NCBI GenBank assembly: GCA_016938135.1
Contig: JAFGVD010000010.1
Location: forward strand, 1 to 64,000
Reading direction: 5' to 3'
Length of the DNA stretch: 64,000 nucleotides
DNA from: Coriobacteriia bacterium
Lineage (GTDB): Bacteria > Actinomycetota > Coriobacteriia > Anaerosomatales > Anaerosomataceae
Positions 16,831-25,114 of this stretch are shown in pieces. The notes beneath the pieces are model-generated. The model saw only the letters and a list, made by a program, of their open reading frames with translations. It did no database searches and had not been told where the DNA came from. The translations under genes and the position numbers were made by a program. Numbering within the stretch: the stretch's first letter is position 1; every line of letters begins with the position of its first letter.

Positions 16831-17253
16831 CTACGCACCATTGGTGCGGCGCATCTCCTTTTTGTGTTTGCGTCCTTCCAGCAGGTGCTTCACGCCGTCC
16901 ACGGCGTGCCCGTGCCACATCGACCTCGGTCCTGCGTAGCGCATGACCTCGCGCATGTACTCGCGCATATCCGGCTTGTAGCAGTGGGTATCGCAGTGGC
17001 TGCAGAAAGGCTTGGGGTCTTTGGGACAGAAAGCGCGGCGTTTCTCGGCATAAACAAGCAACTCAGCGCATCTCTCACACACGACCGGCGGCTTCTTGCC
17101 ATAGACGCCAAGCGCGGCACCGTCGCTGACGAGTGGCGTGCGCGCCGCGTCCGGATGCACGCCCTTGCAGTAGATGACGGTGAAATCGCCCAGCAGGCGG
17201 GTGTCTTTGATGACCTCAGCGTCGCGCATTCGCTCCGTAAACCGATCGCTCAC
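16831..17253 (-). CDS. ygbA: YgbA-like nitrous-oxide-stimulated-promoter family protein
   Basis: A 140-residue cysteine-rich protein of the family named after the nitrous-oxide-stimulated promoter (YgbA). The middle part holds VVCERC, FCPKDPKPFCSHCDTHCY and then YAGPRSMWH, the family core. In enterobacteria ygbA is in the NsrR regulon with hcp and helps recovery from nitric oxide. The GTG at 17253 was chosen because GAGGAG lies 9 bases upstream; the frame is open 22 codons further. It is first in the operon ygbA-ferredoxin-hcp-heme protein. Confidence 0.88.
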   Translation of the reverse strand: MSDRFTERMRDAEVIKDTRLLGDFTVIYCKGVHPDAARTPLVSDGAALGVYGKKPPVVCERCAELLVYAEKRRAFCPKDPKPFCSHCDTHCYKPDMREYMREVMRYAGPRSMWHGHAVDGVKHLLEGRKHKKEMRRTNGA

Positions 17254-17321
17254 TGCCGGGTTCTCCTCACTCTGTCGCGTTGTGATTACAAGACCGTACC
17301 CCTGTTGGAACCCGGACATCC

Positions 17322-17335
17322 TTGACGAAGGTCAA
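17322..17335. promoter_or_regulatory. FNR-type palindromic operator (TTGAC-N4-GTCAA)
   Basis: A perfect 14-bp palindrome with the FNR/DNR spacing lies between divergent ygbA and the Crp/Fnr regulator gene. For the ygbA operon a candidate -10 (TACGGT, 17298-17293) would place the site near -41.5, the classic activating position. It lies 44 bases ahead of the regulator's start, so the regulator may also control itself. Confidence 0.65.
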
Positions 17336-17378
17336 ACTGACGGTGACTCTTTCAAGTGACCACCACTAAGGAGACAAC

Positions 17379-18086
17379 GTGCCCCACACCCGCACCGATG
17401 TGATAAAAGCCCTACGTGCGTGCCGACTGTGGCGCCCGGCGTCCGATGATTCTGTCAGGCGGCTCGCCTCAAAAGCCCACGTCATGGACGTGCCGAGAGG
17501 AGCGCCGCTTGCTGCCGAAGGTGACGCTGCCGAGCGCTTCGGGGTGCTGGTGGCCGGCAAGGCGCGCGTCTTCCACCTGCAGGCGGACGGGCGCACGATC
17601 ACCTTCGAGACACTCCAGACCGGTGACCCGCTCGCAGCGGTAGCCGCGCTGGCAGGCGGTCGCTACCCCGCACACATAGACGCGGTGACGCCTTCGACGA
17701 TCGCGTGGCTGCCCCGCGAGGCGCTCTACGACCTCATGGCCGCCGAGCCCGAGGTTGCACGCAGCCTGATCTCCGACCTCGCCTCGCGCGTGATCAACCT
17801 CACGAGCGTCGTCCAGACACTCGCCCTGGACGTCCCGGGAAGGTTGGCGCGCTACCTGTTCCAGCGCTCGCTGGCGGTTGGCGAGGCCACCACCGAAGGC
17901 CTGAAGGTGTCTCTGGGGATGACGAAGACCGAGCTTGCATCCTCACTGGGAACGGTGCCAGAAACCCTCTCGCGCGCCTTCGGCAAACTGCGTGACGACA
18001 GCGTCCTGGAAGTAAGAGGCGCCGACGTCATCGTGTTCGACGTCGGCGCACTCGCACGGCTTGGATCAGGTTACGAAGAGGACTAG
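17379..18086 (+). CDS. Crp/Fnr-family transcriptional regulator (HcpR-like role)
   Basis: A 235-residue regulator with an N-terminal cyclic-nucleotide-binding-like beta barrel, a dimerisation helix near residues 125-150, and a C-terminal winged helix. The recognition helix reads TVPETLSRAFGKL, keeping the E..SR residues with which FNR reads TTGA half-sites; a matching palindrome lies 44 bases upstream. It has no N-terminal cysteine cluster, so it is not an FNR oxygen sensor; a heme or NO-sensing role as in HcpR/DNR is inferred from neighbouring hcp. It starts at GTG after AAGGAGACAAC. Confidence 0.88.
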   Translation: MPHTRTDVIKALRACRLWRPASDDSVRRLASKAHVMDVPRGAPLAAEGDAAERFGVLVAGKARVFHLQADGRTITFETLQTGDPLAAVAALAGGRYPAHIDAVTPSTIAWLPREALYDLMAAEPEVARSLISDLASRVINLTSVVQTLALDVPGRLARYLFQRSLAVGEATTEGLKVSLGMTKTELASSLGTVPETLSRAFGKLRDDSVLEVRGADVIVFDVGALARLGSGYEED

Positions 18087-18091
18087 CGGCA

Positions 18092-19210
18092 CTACTTCTT
18101 TCGATTACTGTTGTTGGCCACTACCATGACATCGATCCACGTCTCGTTGCCGTAGACACCGGTGAGTTCCAGCTTGTTGCGGCTGAGATCCTCCATCTTC
18201 AGACCCAGCGGCATGCAGTAGTGCTCGTCATTGTTGACGATCGCACCCGCCAGCGTGATATCGGGGTCCGCCACCCTGAATACGATCCGGTGCATTCCCG
18301 GAACCGTAGGCATCCATCCGCCGCCGGCAGAGGCGAAGTTCATCTTGCCGCTTGGGCCAATAGCCGGCTCGAGGTCGACTTTGGCTATGGCACCAGTGGG
18401 TGAATGGACCTCAGCGTAGAAGTTGTTGGTGAGCACCGTGGCGTAACGAGACTGCCAGGTGAAGTCCCCATCGACGCTCGCGGTCCCAAACAGCTCCTCT
18501 TTGCTGCTCTGATACTCAAGGCACGCCATCCTGTATGCGGTCATCGAAGCTGCCTCATCGAGCTTCTGATAGAGAGCGATTTCCACGGGGAAGCGGTAGC
18601 CCACCGTGGGGCTGATATTCTCAAGCGGATTGCCCCAGTCGATGAAGTCGATGGCCACGATTTCATCGTCGGCCGTCTTCCGGGTATCTGCTTGCCATGC
18701 ATTCAGTGCGTACTGGTCTTGCACCGGCTGTGGATACCAGGGCCCGTTCTCGTTCAGGTACTCAACAAGGTCCTGGCTGAACCAGTACGCTTCTTCTGTG
18801 ACGTCGGTCGTGGAAACGTCGTCACCGGGAAGCCAGGCGCCGTATTCAAAACCATCCAGGCCTGGATGCGACCCCGAGTACTGCTGCGTGATGCTCTGGG
18901 TGACCTCGATGGGTATCGGGTTGCCGTCATCCCCGTATACAAAGACGGTCCGTTCTACTTCTTCCCCCTGATTGTTCAATTCAACGGTGGTGGTGGTCTC
19001 GTAGAAACGTTCCAGGTACTCGGTCATCACAACCGGGAACGAGAGGTTGGTCGTGAGTACGACCTCTTCATCCGGGTCCGGATCCGGTGCCGGTTTGCCC
19101 GGCTTCGGCTGATCCCCCGGAGTCGCCTTGCCCGCCACGGCCAATGGAGCCGACAGCGCGAACACCATGCTGAGCACAAGCATGAACACGAGTACGGTTG
19201 ACTTCTTCAT
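18092..19210 (-). CDS. Secreted protein of unknown function
   Basis: A 372-residue exported protein. The ATG at 19210 follows GAGGGG and begins a clear signal peptide (MKKSTVLVFMLVLSMVFALS). A short Pro/Lys/Asp linker (KPGKPAPDPDPDEE) follows, then a beta-rich acidic domain with many Thr, Tyr and Trp, including ETTTTVELNNQGEEVERTV and several Pro-Gly turns. No membrane anchor, cysteine motif or catalytic signature is evident. I do not recognise the family. It is convergent with the Crp/Fnr gene and preceded by a 250-base leader. Confidence 0.75.
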   Translation of the reverse strand: MKKSTVLVFMLVLSMVFALSAPLAVAGKATPGDQPKPGKPAPDPDPDEEVVLTTNLSFPVVMTEYLERFYETTTTVELNNQGEEVERTVFVYGDDGNPIPIEVTQSITQQYSGSHPGLDGFEYGAWLPGDDVSTTDVTEEAYWFSQDLVEYLNENGPWYPQPVQDQYALNAWQADTRKTADDEIVAIDFIDWGNPLENISPTVGYRFPVEIALYQKLDEAASMTAYRMACLEYQSSKEELFGTASVDGDFTWQSRYATVLTNNFYAEVHSPTGAIAKVDLEPAIGPSGKMNFASAGGGWMPTVPGMHRIVFRVADPDITLAGAIVNNDEHYCMPLGLKMEDLSRNKLELTGVYGNETWIDVMVVANNSNRKK

Positions 19211-19464
19211 CGCGCGCCCCCTCATCCCTTCGGTCGCACCGCATCGCCGAGGCATCAGTGGGTTGCTTACTCTCGGACGACGCTCGACAGCCGGTAAACC
19301 CCCTCTAGGTCTCCGACCGTAGACAAGATTCACTACCCGCTGGGACGAGGCATCAAACCGCTTTCAGCAGCACTCGACGAACGGGCTATACCGTCGGATG
19401 CATGCCTAGGATAAACGGCCAAATAGTGTCTCTAGCTGGGGTTTTATGAAGCAGTCTGCCTGCG
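19211..19464 (-). other. Long leader between the 7-helix gene and the secreted-protein gene
   Basis: A 254-base stretch without a gene. It contains the 10-bp direct repeat CGAGGCATCA (plus strand) at 19248-19257 and 19346-19355, 98 bases apart, and a weak -10-like TATAGC near 19390 on the minus strand. I looked for the cores of c-di-GMP, cobalamin and other common riboswitches and found none. Confidence 0.4.
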
Positions 19465-20205
19465 TCAGGCCCCTGCCTCCGCGGCCCTTCGCGCCTTGAT
19501 CTGCTTCGCGCCCTTCTCAAGCGTTCCCGCCATGAGAAAGCCCGCGAGCAAGACCGCCGAGGCAACCATCTCGCCCGGATACAGGCCGACCGTCTGACCG
19601 GCGCGCGCCATCGAGCCCGCACCTGCGATGAGCAGCGTGCCGATGATGATGAGCACGTTGGCCCATGCACGGTAGCGGTACTCCTTCTTAGGCCAGAACT
19701 TGAGAATGGAGTACGTGGAGCCACCCAGCAGCAGCAGGGTGCCCGGGATGTTGAACGCGAAGCTCATGACACGTGGGAACGACATGCTCGCGCCCAGCGC
19801 CTGACCTCCCACGGTGATGCCGGGGATAAGCTTGTCCATCATGAGATCGGCCGTGAAGGTGCCGTAGAGGAACACAGCGAGGCACACGATGTTGAACGCC
19901 AGGTACAGGTTGCCCAGCGTGCGCTTCTTAGTGATGAGATAGAGCGTCCCTAGGCCCAGAAAGCCGACAAGCGACGCCGCGAGAACGATGTAGACGCGAT
20001 AGACGGTCGGGTCCCAATAGAGGGTCTTCTCGGACCATGCCTCCATGACGGCCGCCACCGCATAAAACAGGAAGCCCACCGCCCACGCCGCCTGATGGGG
20101 CTTGCGCCGGCGGTACCACTGCACCGCAAGCAGTGTGACGTAGGCGAACCCGATGACTCCGGTAGCCAGCGGCCAGAGCCAGCTCGACCAGAACGCGTCA
20201 GACAT
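19465..20205 (-). CDS. Seven-helix integral membrane protein, unknown function
   Basis: A 246-residue protein with seven evenly spaced hydrophobic helices and short loops, ending in a basic tail (EKGAKQIKARRAAEAGA). Helix 7 (MVASAVLLAGFLMAGTLE) has no central Lys, so it is not a retinal protein. Residues that may matter include Trp/Tyr pairs near helix 3 and a conserved-looking FPRVMSFAFNIPGT. It is the last gene of a three-gene operon, 18 bases after the coiled-coil protein, with GGAGAGGAGC before its ATG. A receptor or scaffold role is possible but unproven. Confidence 0.7.
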   Translation of the reverse strand: MSDAFWSSWLWPLATGVIGFAYVTLLAVQWYRRRKPHQAAWAVGFLFYAVAAVMEAWSEKTLYWDPTVYRVYIVLAASLVGFLGLGTLYLITKKRTLGNLYLAFNIVCLAVFLYGTFTADLMMDKLIPGITVGGQALGASMSFPRVMSFAFNIPGTLLLLGGSTYSILKFWPKKEYRYRAWANVLIIIGTLLIAGAGSMARAGQTVGLYPGEMVASAVLLAGFLMAGTLEKGAKQIKARRAAEAGA

Positions 20206-20223
20206 ACGTGCTCCTCTCCATGG

Positions 20224-21204
20224 TCATTCCGCTGCAAGCGCCTCGCTCAATTCCTGTACCTTCTCATCGGCCGCGCGCGCCCTGTCCCGGGCTGCAAAGT
20301 AGCGGTCGGTCGGCTCGGCAGCCAGTGTCTCATACGCATCAGCGATGGCGATTTTGGGAGATGCGGGAAGCTCCTTGCCTCGGGCGATAAGCGCGGTCTC
20401 CTGCTTGGAGTACGCGTCCAGCATGTCGTTTGCGTCCTCCAGCTTGCCGTCCAGCCATGTGGAGTCGATCTTCATCGAGCTCTCCAGAAGCTCCTCGCGC
20501 GCGTCGATGTAATCGATGAACTGCTTGAGTTCCGCGTCGGGGAACGTGACCGACGCCGTCTCGATGCTAGACCGGGCCGCGGCAAGTTTCTCCACCGCTT
20601 CTTTAGAGAGCTTGGTGGAGCTCTCCACACCCTCCTTGGTGTGCTTGTTGTACTGCACGACGGCATCCTGGCTAAGCTTCTCGGCTTCGGCCACCAACGC
20701 CCACCCATCAGCTGCGGGCTGCAACGCACCGGCAGCAAGCTTGTTGGCTGCCAGGATCGTCTCGGCCTCCTGGAGCATGTCGGCCCTCGCCTCGGCCGCA
20801 GCCTGCAGCGCCTGGGCCAGCACCTGATCATCCTCTGTCAGGTCGATCCGGGCGGCTATCAGCAGCTCTATGGCGTCAGACAGGTCCTTGCGCGCCTGGG
20901 GCAATTGCTCCTGCGCCTCAGCGGCGGTGGACGCGAGGTCTGATGTGATCTCAGCCTGCACCACTTCGTCCGCAGCGATGACTACGTCCTCCACCTCCGC
21001 AAGCATCTCAACGGCGGTTTCCAGTTTATCCTCCGCGGCGCGTACCCGGGTGGTCTGCTGCAGCCCCATGTAGACTGCTGCAGCGACAAGCCCCAGCGCC
21101 AGCACCGCCACGATCCAGATCCACGGACTGATCCCTTTCTTGCGCGGAACGCTCTCGACGGCTGTCTCTCCGCCTTCGACGACGTTCTCATCTTGCATGT
21201 CCAT
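20224..21204 (-). CDS. Single-helix membrane protein with long coiled-coil domain
   Basis: A 326-residue protein. About 27 polar residues precede one transmembrane helix (IWIVAVLALGLVAAAVYMGL). The remaining 270 residues are Ala/Glu/Leu-rich helices with heptad character and almost no Gly or Pro, such as AAEDKLETAVEMLAEVEDV. This resembles extracytoplasmic helical bundles of sensors or stalk proteins, but no signalling domain is attached. It sits 10 bases after the pseudo-kinase gene and 18 before the seven-helix protein, so the three are probably made together. Confidence 0.7.
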   Translation of the reverse strand: MDMQDENVVEGGETAVESVPRKKGISPWIWIVAVLALGLVAAAVYMGLQQTTRVRAAEDKLETAVEMLAEVEDVVIAADEVVQAEITSDLASTAAEAQEQLPQARKDLSDAIELLIAARIDLTEDDQVLAQALQAAAEARADMLQEAETILAANKLAAGALQPAADGWALVAEAEKLSQDAVVQYNKHTKEGVESSTKLSKEAVEKLAAARSSIETASVTFPDAELKQFIDYIDAREELLESSMKIDSTWLDGKLEDANDMLDAYSKQETALIARGKELPASPKIAIADAYETLAAEPTDRYFAARDRARAADEKVQELSEALAAE

Positions 21205-21214
21205 GCCTACCCCC

Positions 21215-22678
21215 TCAGTTCGCCCTGGTGCCGGCGGGTATGGTCAAACGTATCTCGGTGGTGTCCCGCATGGAGCGTACACCGAATCGCCCGCCGTGAG
21301 CTTGCGCGCACAGCTGTGCAAGGTGTATCCCCAGACCGGACTCGGGATGCTCGCCGATTCCCACGCCCTCGCAGGACCTGGCGCTGAAGACGAATCCGAC
21401 GCCGTCCTGGCTCGACTCGACGACAGCCCTCAGCACCGCGTCTTCCGGACTCGACCGCAGAAGGCCGCGCAGAAGGCCGGTCAGGGCCCCATCGAGGCAG
21501 TCCGGATCCACGAGCATGGTGAGTCCCTCGGCCATCTGCACTCCCACCCTGCCGCTGCCCGCATCAGCCGAGCGATCCAGCGCTCGCGATAGAGCAGAAC
21601 GAGGATCCTCGGTCATCAACTGGAGCTGCAGGTCCGGTTCCAGGAGGCGTGCCGCCAGCCTTAGCTCCTCCGAGATATCCGCGATCTCCCCGCAGCGTCG
21701 CCTAAGGCCACGCAACACCCGCTCCCGAACCTCCGGGTCGTTCAATGCGTCACCACGCTGCAACAACTGCAGGTAACCTGAGACCGCCGTGACCGGAGCT
21801 GTCAGACGCGCCATGGCAGCACTGCTCACAGCCGGAGCTGCACACCCGTACTCGCACACTTCGGCGCTCTCGTCTTGAATGACGCAGATCGCCCCGCATA
21901 GATCTCCGTCATCGTCATGCATGGGAAGCAGGGTGACGCCGATCTGGAGCGCTTTGCCGTCGGCGGTCCTTTGCACGAGGCCTGCCACTCGTGCCATGCC
22001 ACCTTCGAACACACCCTGCCGTATGTGCGAGAGAACCGTGGTGTGGAGCTCGCGGTCCACCATCGGAAGAACGGTGCCGATGACCTCCTCGGCAGCCCAT
22101 CCATACAGACGTTGACTGGCCTGGTTCCAACGGACGACTCGCCCGTCAAGATCGATCGTGACGACCGGCTCGGAGGTCATAGTGAGAGCCACGTCAAGCA
22201 CGTCACGAAGTTGCCGGATGACGACCATGCGCTGTTGCAGTAGCTCCTGGGCCCGCTCCCGTTCCACACACTCGCCCAGAAGCTGCGCCCACGCGTCGAG
22301 GAACCGAAGGCATCGGGCGTCAGGCACATCATCTATGACTGCAGTCGCCAACATCCTGGCGCCGTCACCAGCCCGCACCGGCACGGTCACGATAGTGCTG
22401 GTCGGGGGATATGCGTGTGAGTCTGCAAACAGCATGCGTCGTCGTTCGTCCAGCACAGCAGCGCCCGCCGGCAGCTCACCGAGAAAGACAGGCGCGAAAC
22501 GTGCTTTGTCATGCGGCGCCACGCCATGGCAGTGCAAGACTCCATGGGGGTCCAGTGCGCCGACGAAGACGACCTCCGCGCCAAGGACGTTCTGCAACTG
22601 ATCTGCAGCACGCTGAAGGACGGAGGGAGCAGCCTCGGTATCCACGCCAACGCGTCTGACCACTATTCTTTGCTTCAT
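21215..22678 (-). CDS. GAF/PAS sensor protein with degenerate histidine-kinase core
   Basis: A 487-residue soluble protein. An N-terminal GAF-like domain covers residues 15-135, a helix 140-165, and a PAS domain 168-268 (VVTIDLDGRVVRWNQASQ). The region aligning to HisKA reads MARLTAPVTAVSGYLQLL at 289-306; the phosphoacceptor His of the usual SHELRTPLT is replaced by a small residue. The ATPase-like tail has a weak N box (LTGLLRGLL, no Asn) but retains ESGLGIHLAQLCAQAHGG. It looks like a pseudo-kinase, possibly a ligand-driven scaffold. It heads a three-gene membrane operon. Confidence 0.75.
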   Translation of the reverse strand: MKQRIVVRRVGVDTEAAPSVLQRAADQLQNVLGAEVVFVGALDPHGVLHCHGVAPHDKARFAPVFLGELPAGAAVLDERRRMLFADSHAYPPTSTIVTVPVRAGDGARMLATAVIDDVPDARCLRFLDAWAQLLGECVERERAQELLQQRMVVIRQLRDVLDVALTMTSEPVVTIDLDGRVVRWNQASQRLYGWAAEEVIGTVLPMVDRELHTTVLSHIRQGVFEGGMARVAGLVQRTADGKALQIGVTLLPMHDDDGDLCGAICVIQDESAEVCEYGCAAPAVSSAAMARLTAPVTAVSGYLQLLQRGDALNDPEVRERVLRGLRRRCGEIADISEELRLAARLLEPDLQLQLMTEDPRSALSRALDRSADAGSGRVGVQMAEGLTMLVDPDCLDGALTGLLRGLLRSSPEDAVLRAVVESSQDGVGFVFSARSCEGVGIGEHPESGLGIHLAQLCAQAHGGRFGVRSMRDTTEIRLTIPAGTRAN

Positions 22679-22793
22679 GCTGCGCGCGGCCCCTCATCGC
22701 CCCCGATATTCTCCTCCCTTTGTAGCCCCCGCACGCACGAAGGGCAAGGCACGCGGCCGGCTTTGACCGTTCATCAAATAACGAATTCACTTC

Positions 22794-22809
22794 TGGCACA
22801 TATATTGCT
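22794..22809 (+). promoter_or_regulatory. 6C RNA promoter, sigma-54-like match
   Basis: TGGCAC-ATATA-TTGCT matches the sigma-54 -24/-12 consensus (TGGCAC-N5-TTGCW) exactly. The embedded TATATT (22801-22806) could instead be a sigma70-type -10, but no good -35 lies 16-18 bases upstream (ATAACG at 22778-22783). Confidence 0.5.
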
Positions 22810-22812
22810 ACC

Positions 22813-22918
22813 ATGCGTGCAGGGCCAGTGCGACCCGTCCGCTCCTCCCCCCTCATGGACGGGGTATCGCCAGCCCGTGTTAACGAGGTGCGCTCCCCCC
22901 GCGCACCTCGTTTCTTTT
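22813..22918 (+). ncRNA. 6C-type small RNA
   Basis: Two hairpins each display a loop with six consecutive C residues, the defining feature of actinobacterial 6C RNA (B11 in mycobacteria). Hairpin 1 has stem CCCGTCC (22834-22840) with GGACGGG (22857-22863) and loop GCTCCTCCCCCCTCAT. Hairpin 2 has stem CGAGGTGCGC (22884-22893) with its complement (22901-22910), loop TCCCCCC, and TTTCTTTT after it. C-rich loops are known to pair with G-rich Shine-Dalgarno regions. The 5' end is uncertain, about 22813-22820. Confidence 0.82.
22884..22918 (+). terminator. Intrinsic terminator formed by 6C RNA hairpin 2
   Basis: A 10-bp perfect GC-rich stem with a 7-base loop followed by TTTCTTTT. It ends the 6C RNA about 100 bases before pafB, so pafB needs its own promoter or readthrough. 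Confidence 0.85.
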
Positions 22919-23016
22919 GCCCAGGGTACAAACCACCTCTGACACGCTGGCCATTGCGGTTGTCCGCAAGCCGTCTTGGAGCGGTAGAATCATGCGGAAA
23001 CCGACCGGGAGGCAGC

Positions 23017-24006
23017 ATGTCTGACGCAACAGAACGCCAGGTGAACCTGGCTCTCTATCTGTCTTCGACGCGCACGCCGGTGTCCGCCGAGACGATCCAC
23101 GCCGAAGTCTTCGGGTATCCCGCAGGTCAGGACGAAGACACCTTCTTGAGGATGTTCGAGCGCGACAAGAAGCAGCTGCGCGCCTGCGGGCTGATGCTCG
23201 AGGTCGTCGACCTGGAAGGCGTCCCCGGCTACCGGCTGGACGCCGACGCCAGCTACGCGGGAGAGCTCGAGCTCTCCGAGTCCGAGCGCACGACACTGCG
23301 GGCGGTCGCGGCGGCGCTCGCGAGCGATCCGGGCTTCCCCTTCGGTAGCGACCTCGCGATCGCGGTCGCGAAGCTGGGTGGGGCGCTGCGTGAGGCAGGC
23401 GGCGCAGCCGCCAGCGCGCCCGGCGCGCTGACCGACGAGGCCCCAAGCGCTCAAGGCGCCACGGCAGCCGTGCTGGCCGAGGCGGTCGCCTCGCGCAAGC
23501 GCGTGCGCTTCGGGTACACCAACGCTTCCGGCGAGATGCGCGATCGCGAGCTAGAGCCCTACGGCGTCTACTTCCAAGACGGCCGCTGGTACGCGGTGGG
23601 CCGCGACACCTCGCGGGAGGAGACACGCACGTTCGCGGTGCGCCGTATGCGCGGCGTCGAGGTGAACTCGCGCAAGCCCGCAGCGCCCGACTTCGAAGCG
23701 CCTTCGGACTTCTCGGTCGCCGACCACATGCTGCTGCCCTTCCAATACGGACCCGGAACCGTCGAGTGCGAGCTGCGCTTCTCGGCGGAAGAGGCCTGGC
23801 GCGCGCCGCGCCTGGTGGGCGGGCAGGGCACGCTCGAGATGCAGCCGGCCGGCAGCGCGCTGTGGCGCGTGAGCGCCGCGAGCCTGCCGCGTCTCGCTCG
23901 CTGGATCATCGAGAACGGACCCGGCATCACGCCGGTCTCGCCGCCAGAACTTCGCGAGACGCTTGCCGAAGGGTTGCGGAAGGTGGTGGCGCGCCATGGC
24001 GCCTAA
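23017..24006 (+). CDS. pafB: WYL-domain transcriptional regulator PafB
   Basis: A 329-residue protein with an N-terminal winged helix (ERQVNLALYLSSTRTPVSAETI), a middle WYL domain containing DGRWYAVGRD near residues 190-200, and a C-terminal WCX extension. With PafC it forms the heterodimeric activator of the LexA-independent DNA-damage response in mycobacteria, where single-stranded DNA is thought to bind the WYL domain. The ATG at 23017 follows GGGAGG; the frame is open far upstream through the 6C RNA, which is not coding. pafC begins 11 bases before the pafB stop. Confidence 0.9.
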   Translation: MSDATERQVNLALYLSSTRTPVSAETIHAEVFGYPAGQDEDTFLRMFERDKKQLRACGLMLEVVDLEGVPGYRLDADASYAGELELSESERTTLRAVAAALASDPGFPFGSDLAIAVAKLGGALREAGGAAASAPGALTDEAPSAQGATAAVLAEAVASRKRVRFGYTNASGEMRDRELEPYGVYFQDGRWYAVGRDTSREETRTFAVRRMRGVEVNSRKPAAPDFEAPSDFSVADHMLLPFQYGPGTVECELRFSAEEAWRAPRLVGGQGTLEMQPAGSALWRVSAASLPRLARWIIENGPGITPVSPPELRETLAEGLRKVVARHGA

Positions 24007-24949
24007 GACGACCGCCGCCGAGAGGACTCGCCGCCTGCTGGCGATCCTGCCGCAGCTCACACCCGGCGCGGAGATCCCGCTGGCATCGCTGGCCGCATCC
24101 GTGGGCGCAACGCCCGCCGAGCTCGCCGCCGACATCACGACACTCTCCATGTGCGGCGTGCCGCCGTTCGACCCCTACGACCTCGTCGACGTCTTCATCG
24201 ACGGCGACACCGTCTTCGTGGGCATGGCGCTTCCCTCGCTCTCCCGCCCCGTACGCCTCACGCCCGCCGAGGCCCGCGCGCTAGTGGCGGCGCTGCAAAC
24301 CGCTGGCTTCGCGCCCGGCGATCCGCTGCTTGCAAGACTTGCGACGGTCGCATCCGCCGAGACGGACACCGACGCCCTGGTAGATCGCATCCGCACCGCT
24401 GCGGGCACCGACGGCCTCGGCGACGTGTACGCGACGATCGTCTCGGCGGTCGACGAAGCCGAGAGCGTGGACATCACGTACTTCTCGGCATCAAGCGGCA
24501 CGACACGCACGCGCCGCATCCAGCCGCTGCGCGTCTTCAACAGCCGCGGGGCGTGGTACGTACAGGCGCTCGATGTGAGCCTTGCCGAGGAGCGCACGTT
24601 CCGCCTGGACCGCATGCGGGAAGCCATCGGAACGGGCGAGTACTTCGCGCGGACGGCGGCGAGCGGACCCGCGGGTGAGGCCGGCTTCCAGATGAGCGCT
24701 GCAGACGGGCGCGCGACCGTGCGCTTCGACGACGCGGCCGGACTCGAGGACCGCGACTGGCCGGGCGCCACGATGACGCGCACCGCTGACGGCGGCGCCG
24801 AGGCACAGGTGCCCTACGCGGGCACCGGCTGGCTGGCGCGCCGCGTGGCGGCCGCGATGGGCGGCGCCGAGGTCACCGCTCCTGCCGAGATGCGCGATGC
24901 CGTGCGCACGCTCGCCGGGGAGATGCTGCGCGAGCTCTACAGCGAGTAG
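23996..24949 (+). CDS. pafC: WYL-domain transcriptional regulator PafC
   Basis: A 317-residue partner of PafB with the same layout: an N-terminal HTH (LASLAASVGATPAELAADITTL), a WYL domain with RGAWYVQALD near residue 185, and a C-terminal WCX region. The start at ATG 23996 overlaps pafB by 11 bases, so the pair is translated together. In actinomycetes pafBC usually sits by the proteasome accessory genes; no pafA, prc or tat genes are in this window. Confidence 0.9.
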   Translation: MAPKTTAAERTRRLLAILPQLTPGAEIPLASLAASVGATPAELAADITTLSMCGVPPFDPYDLVDVFIDGDTVFVGMALPSLSRPVRLTPAEARALVAALQTAGFAPGDPLLARLATVASAETDTDALVDRIRTAAGTDGLGDVYATIVSAVDEAESVDITYFSASSGTTRTRRIQPLRVFNSRGAWYVQALDVSLAEERTFRLDRMREAIGTGEYFARTAASGPAGEAGFQMSAADGRATVRFDDAAGLEDRDWPGATMTRTADGGAEAQVPYAGTGWLARRVAAAMGGAEVTAPAEMRDAVRTLAGEMLRELYSE

Positions 24950-25114
24950 CCCGATGAGCGGTCGAGTCCACCAGGGCGTCATTGGGTATCCACCCCGATG
25001 GGACTGATACACCCGGCCATGCGGTCGGCGTAAAACGTGGCAAACGCGATGCGGGACACATCACGCGACAACGTCTTTGACTGACGCACCCCTCGGGAGG
25101 AGAGAGGGGCGGTC

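Noticed and set aside
19230-19430. Possible c-di-GMP or cobalamin riboswitch ahead of the secreted-protein gene
   Set aside because: The invariant cores of these families are absent on both strands; kept only as an unassigned leader.
19465-20205. Seven-helix protein as a microbial rhodopsin
   Set aside because: Helix 7 has no Lys for retinal attachment and no rhodopsin motifs are present.
22813-23016. N-terminal extension of PafB through the 6C RNA region
   Set aside because: The start at 23017 has GGGAGG, and the upstream part is explained by two RNA hairpins and a terminator.
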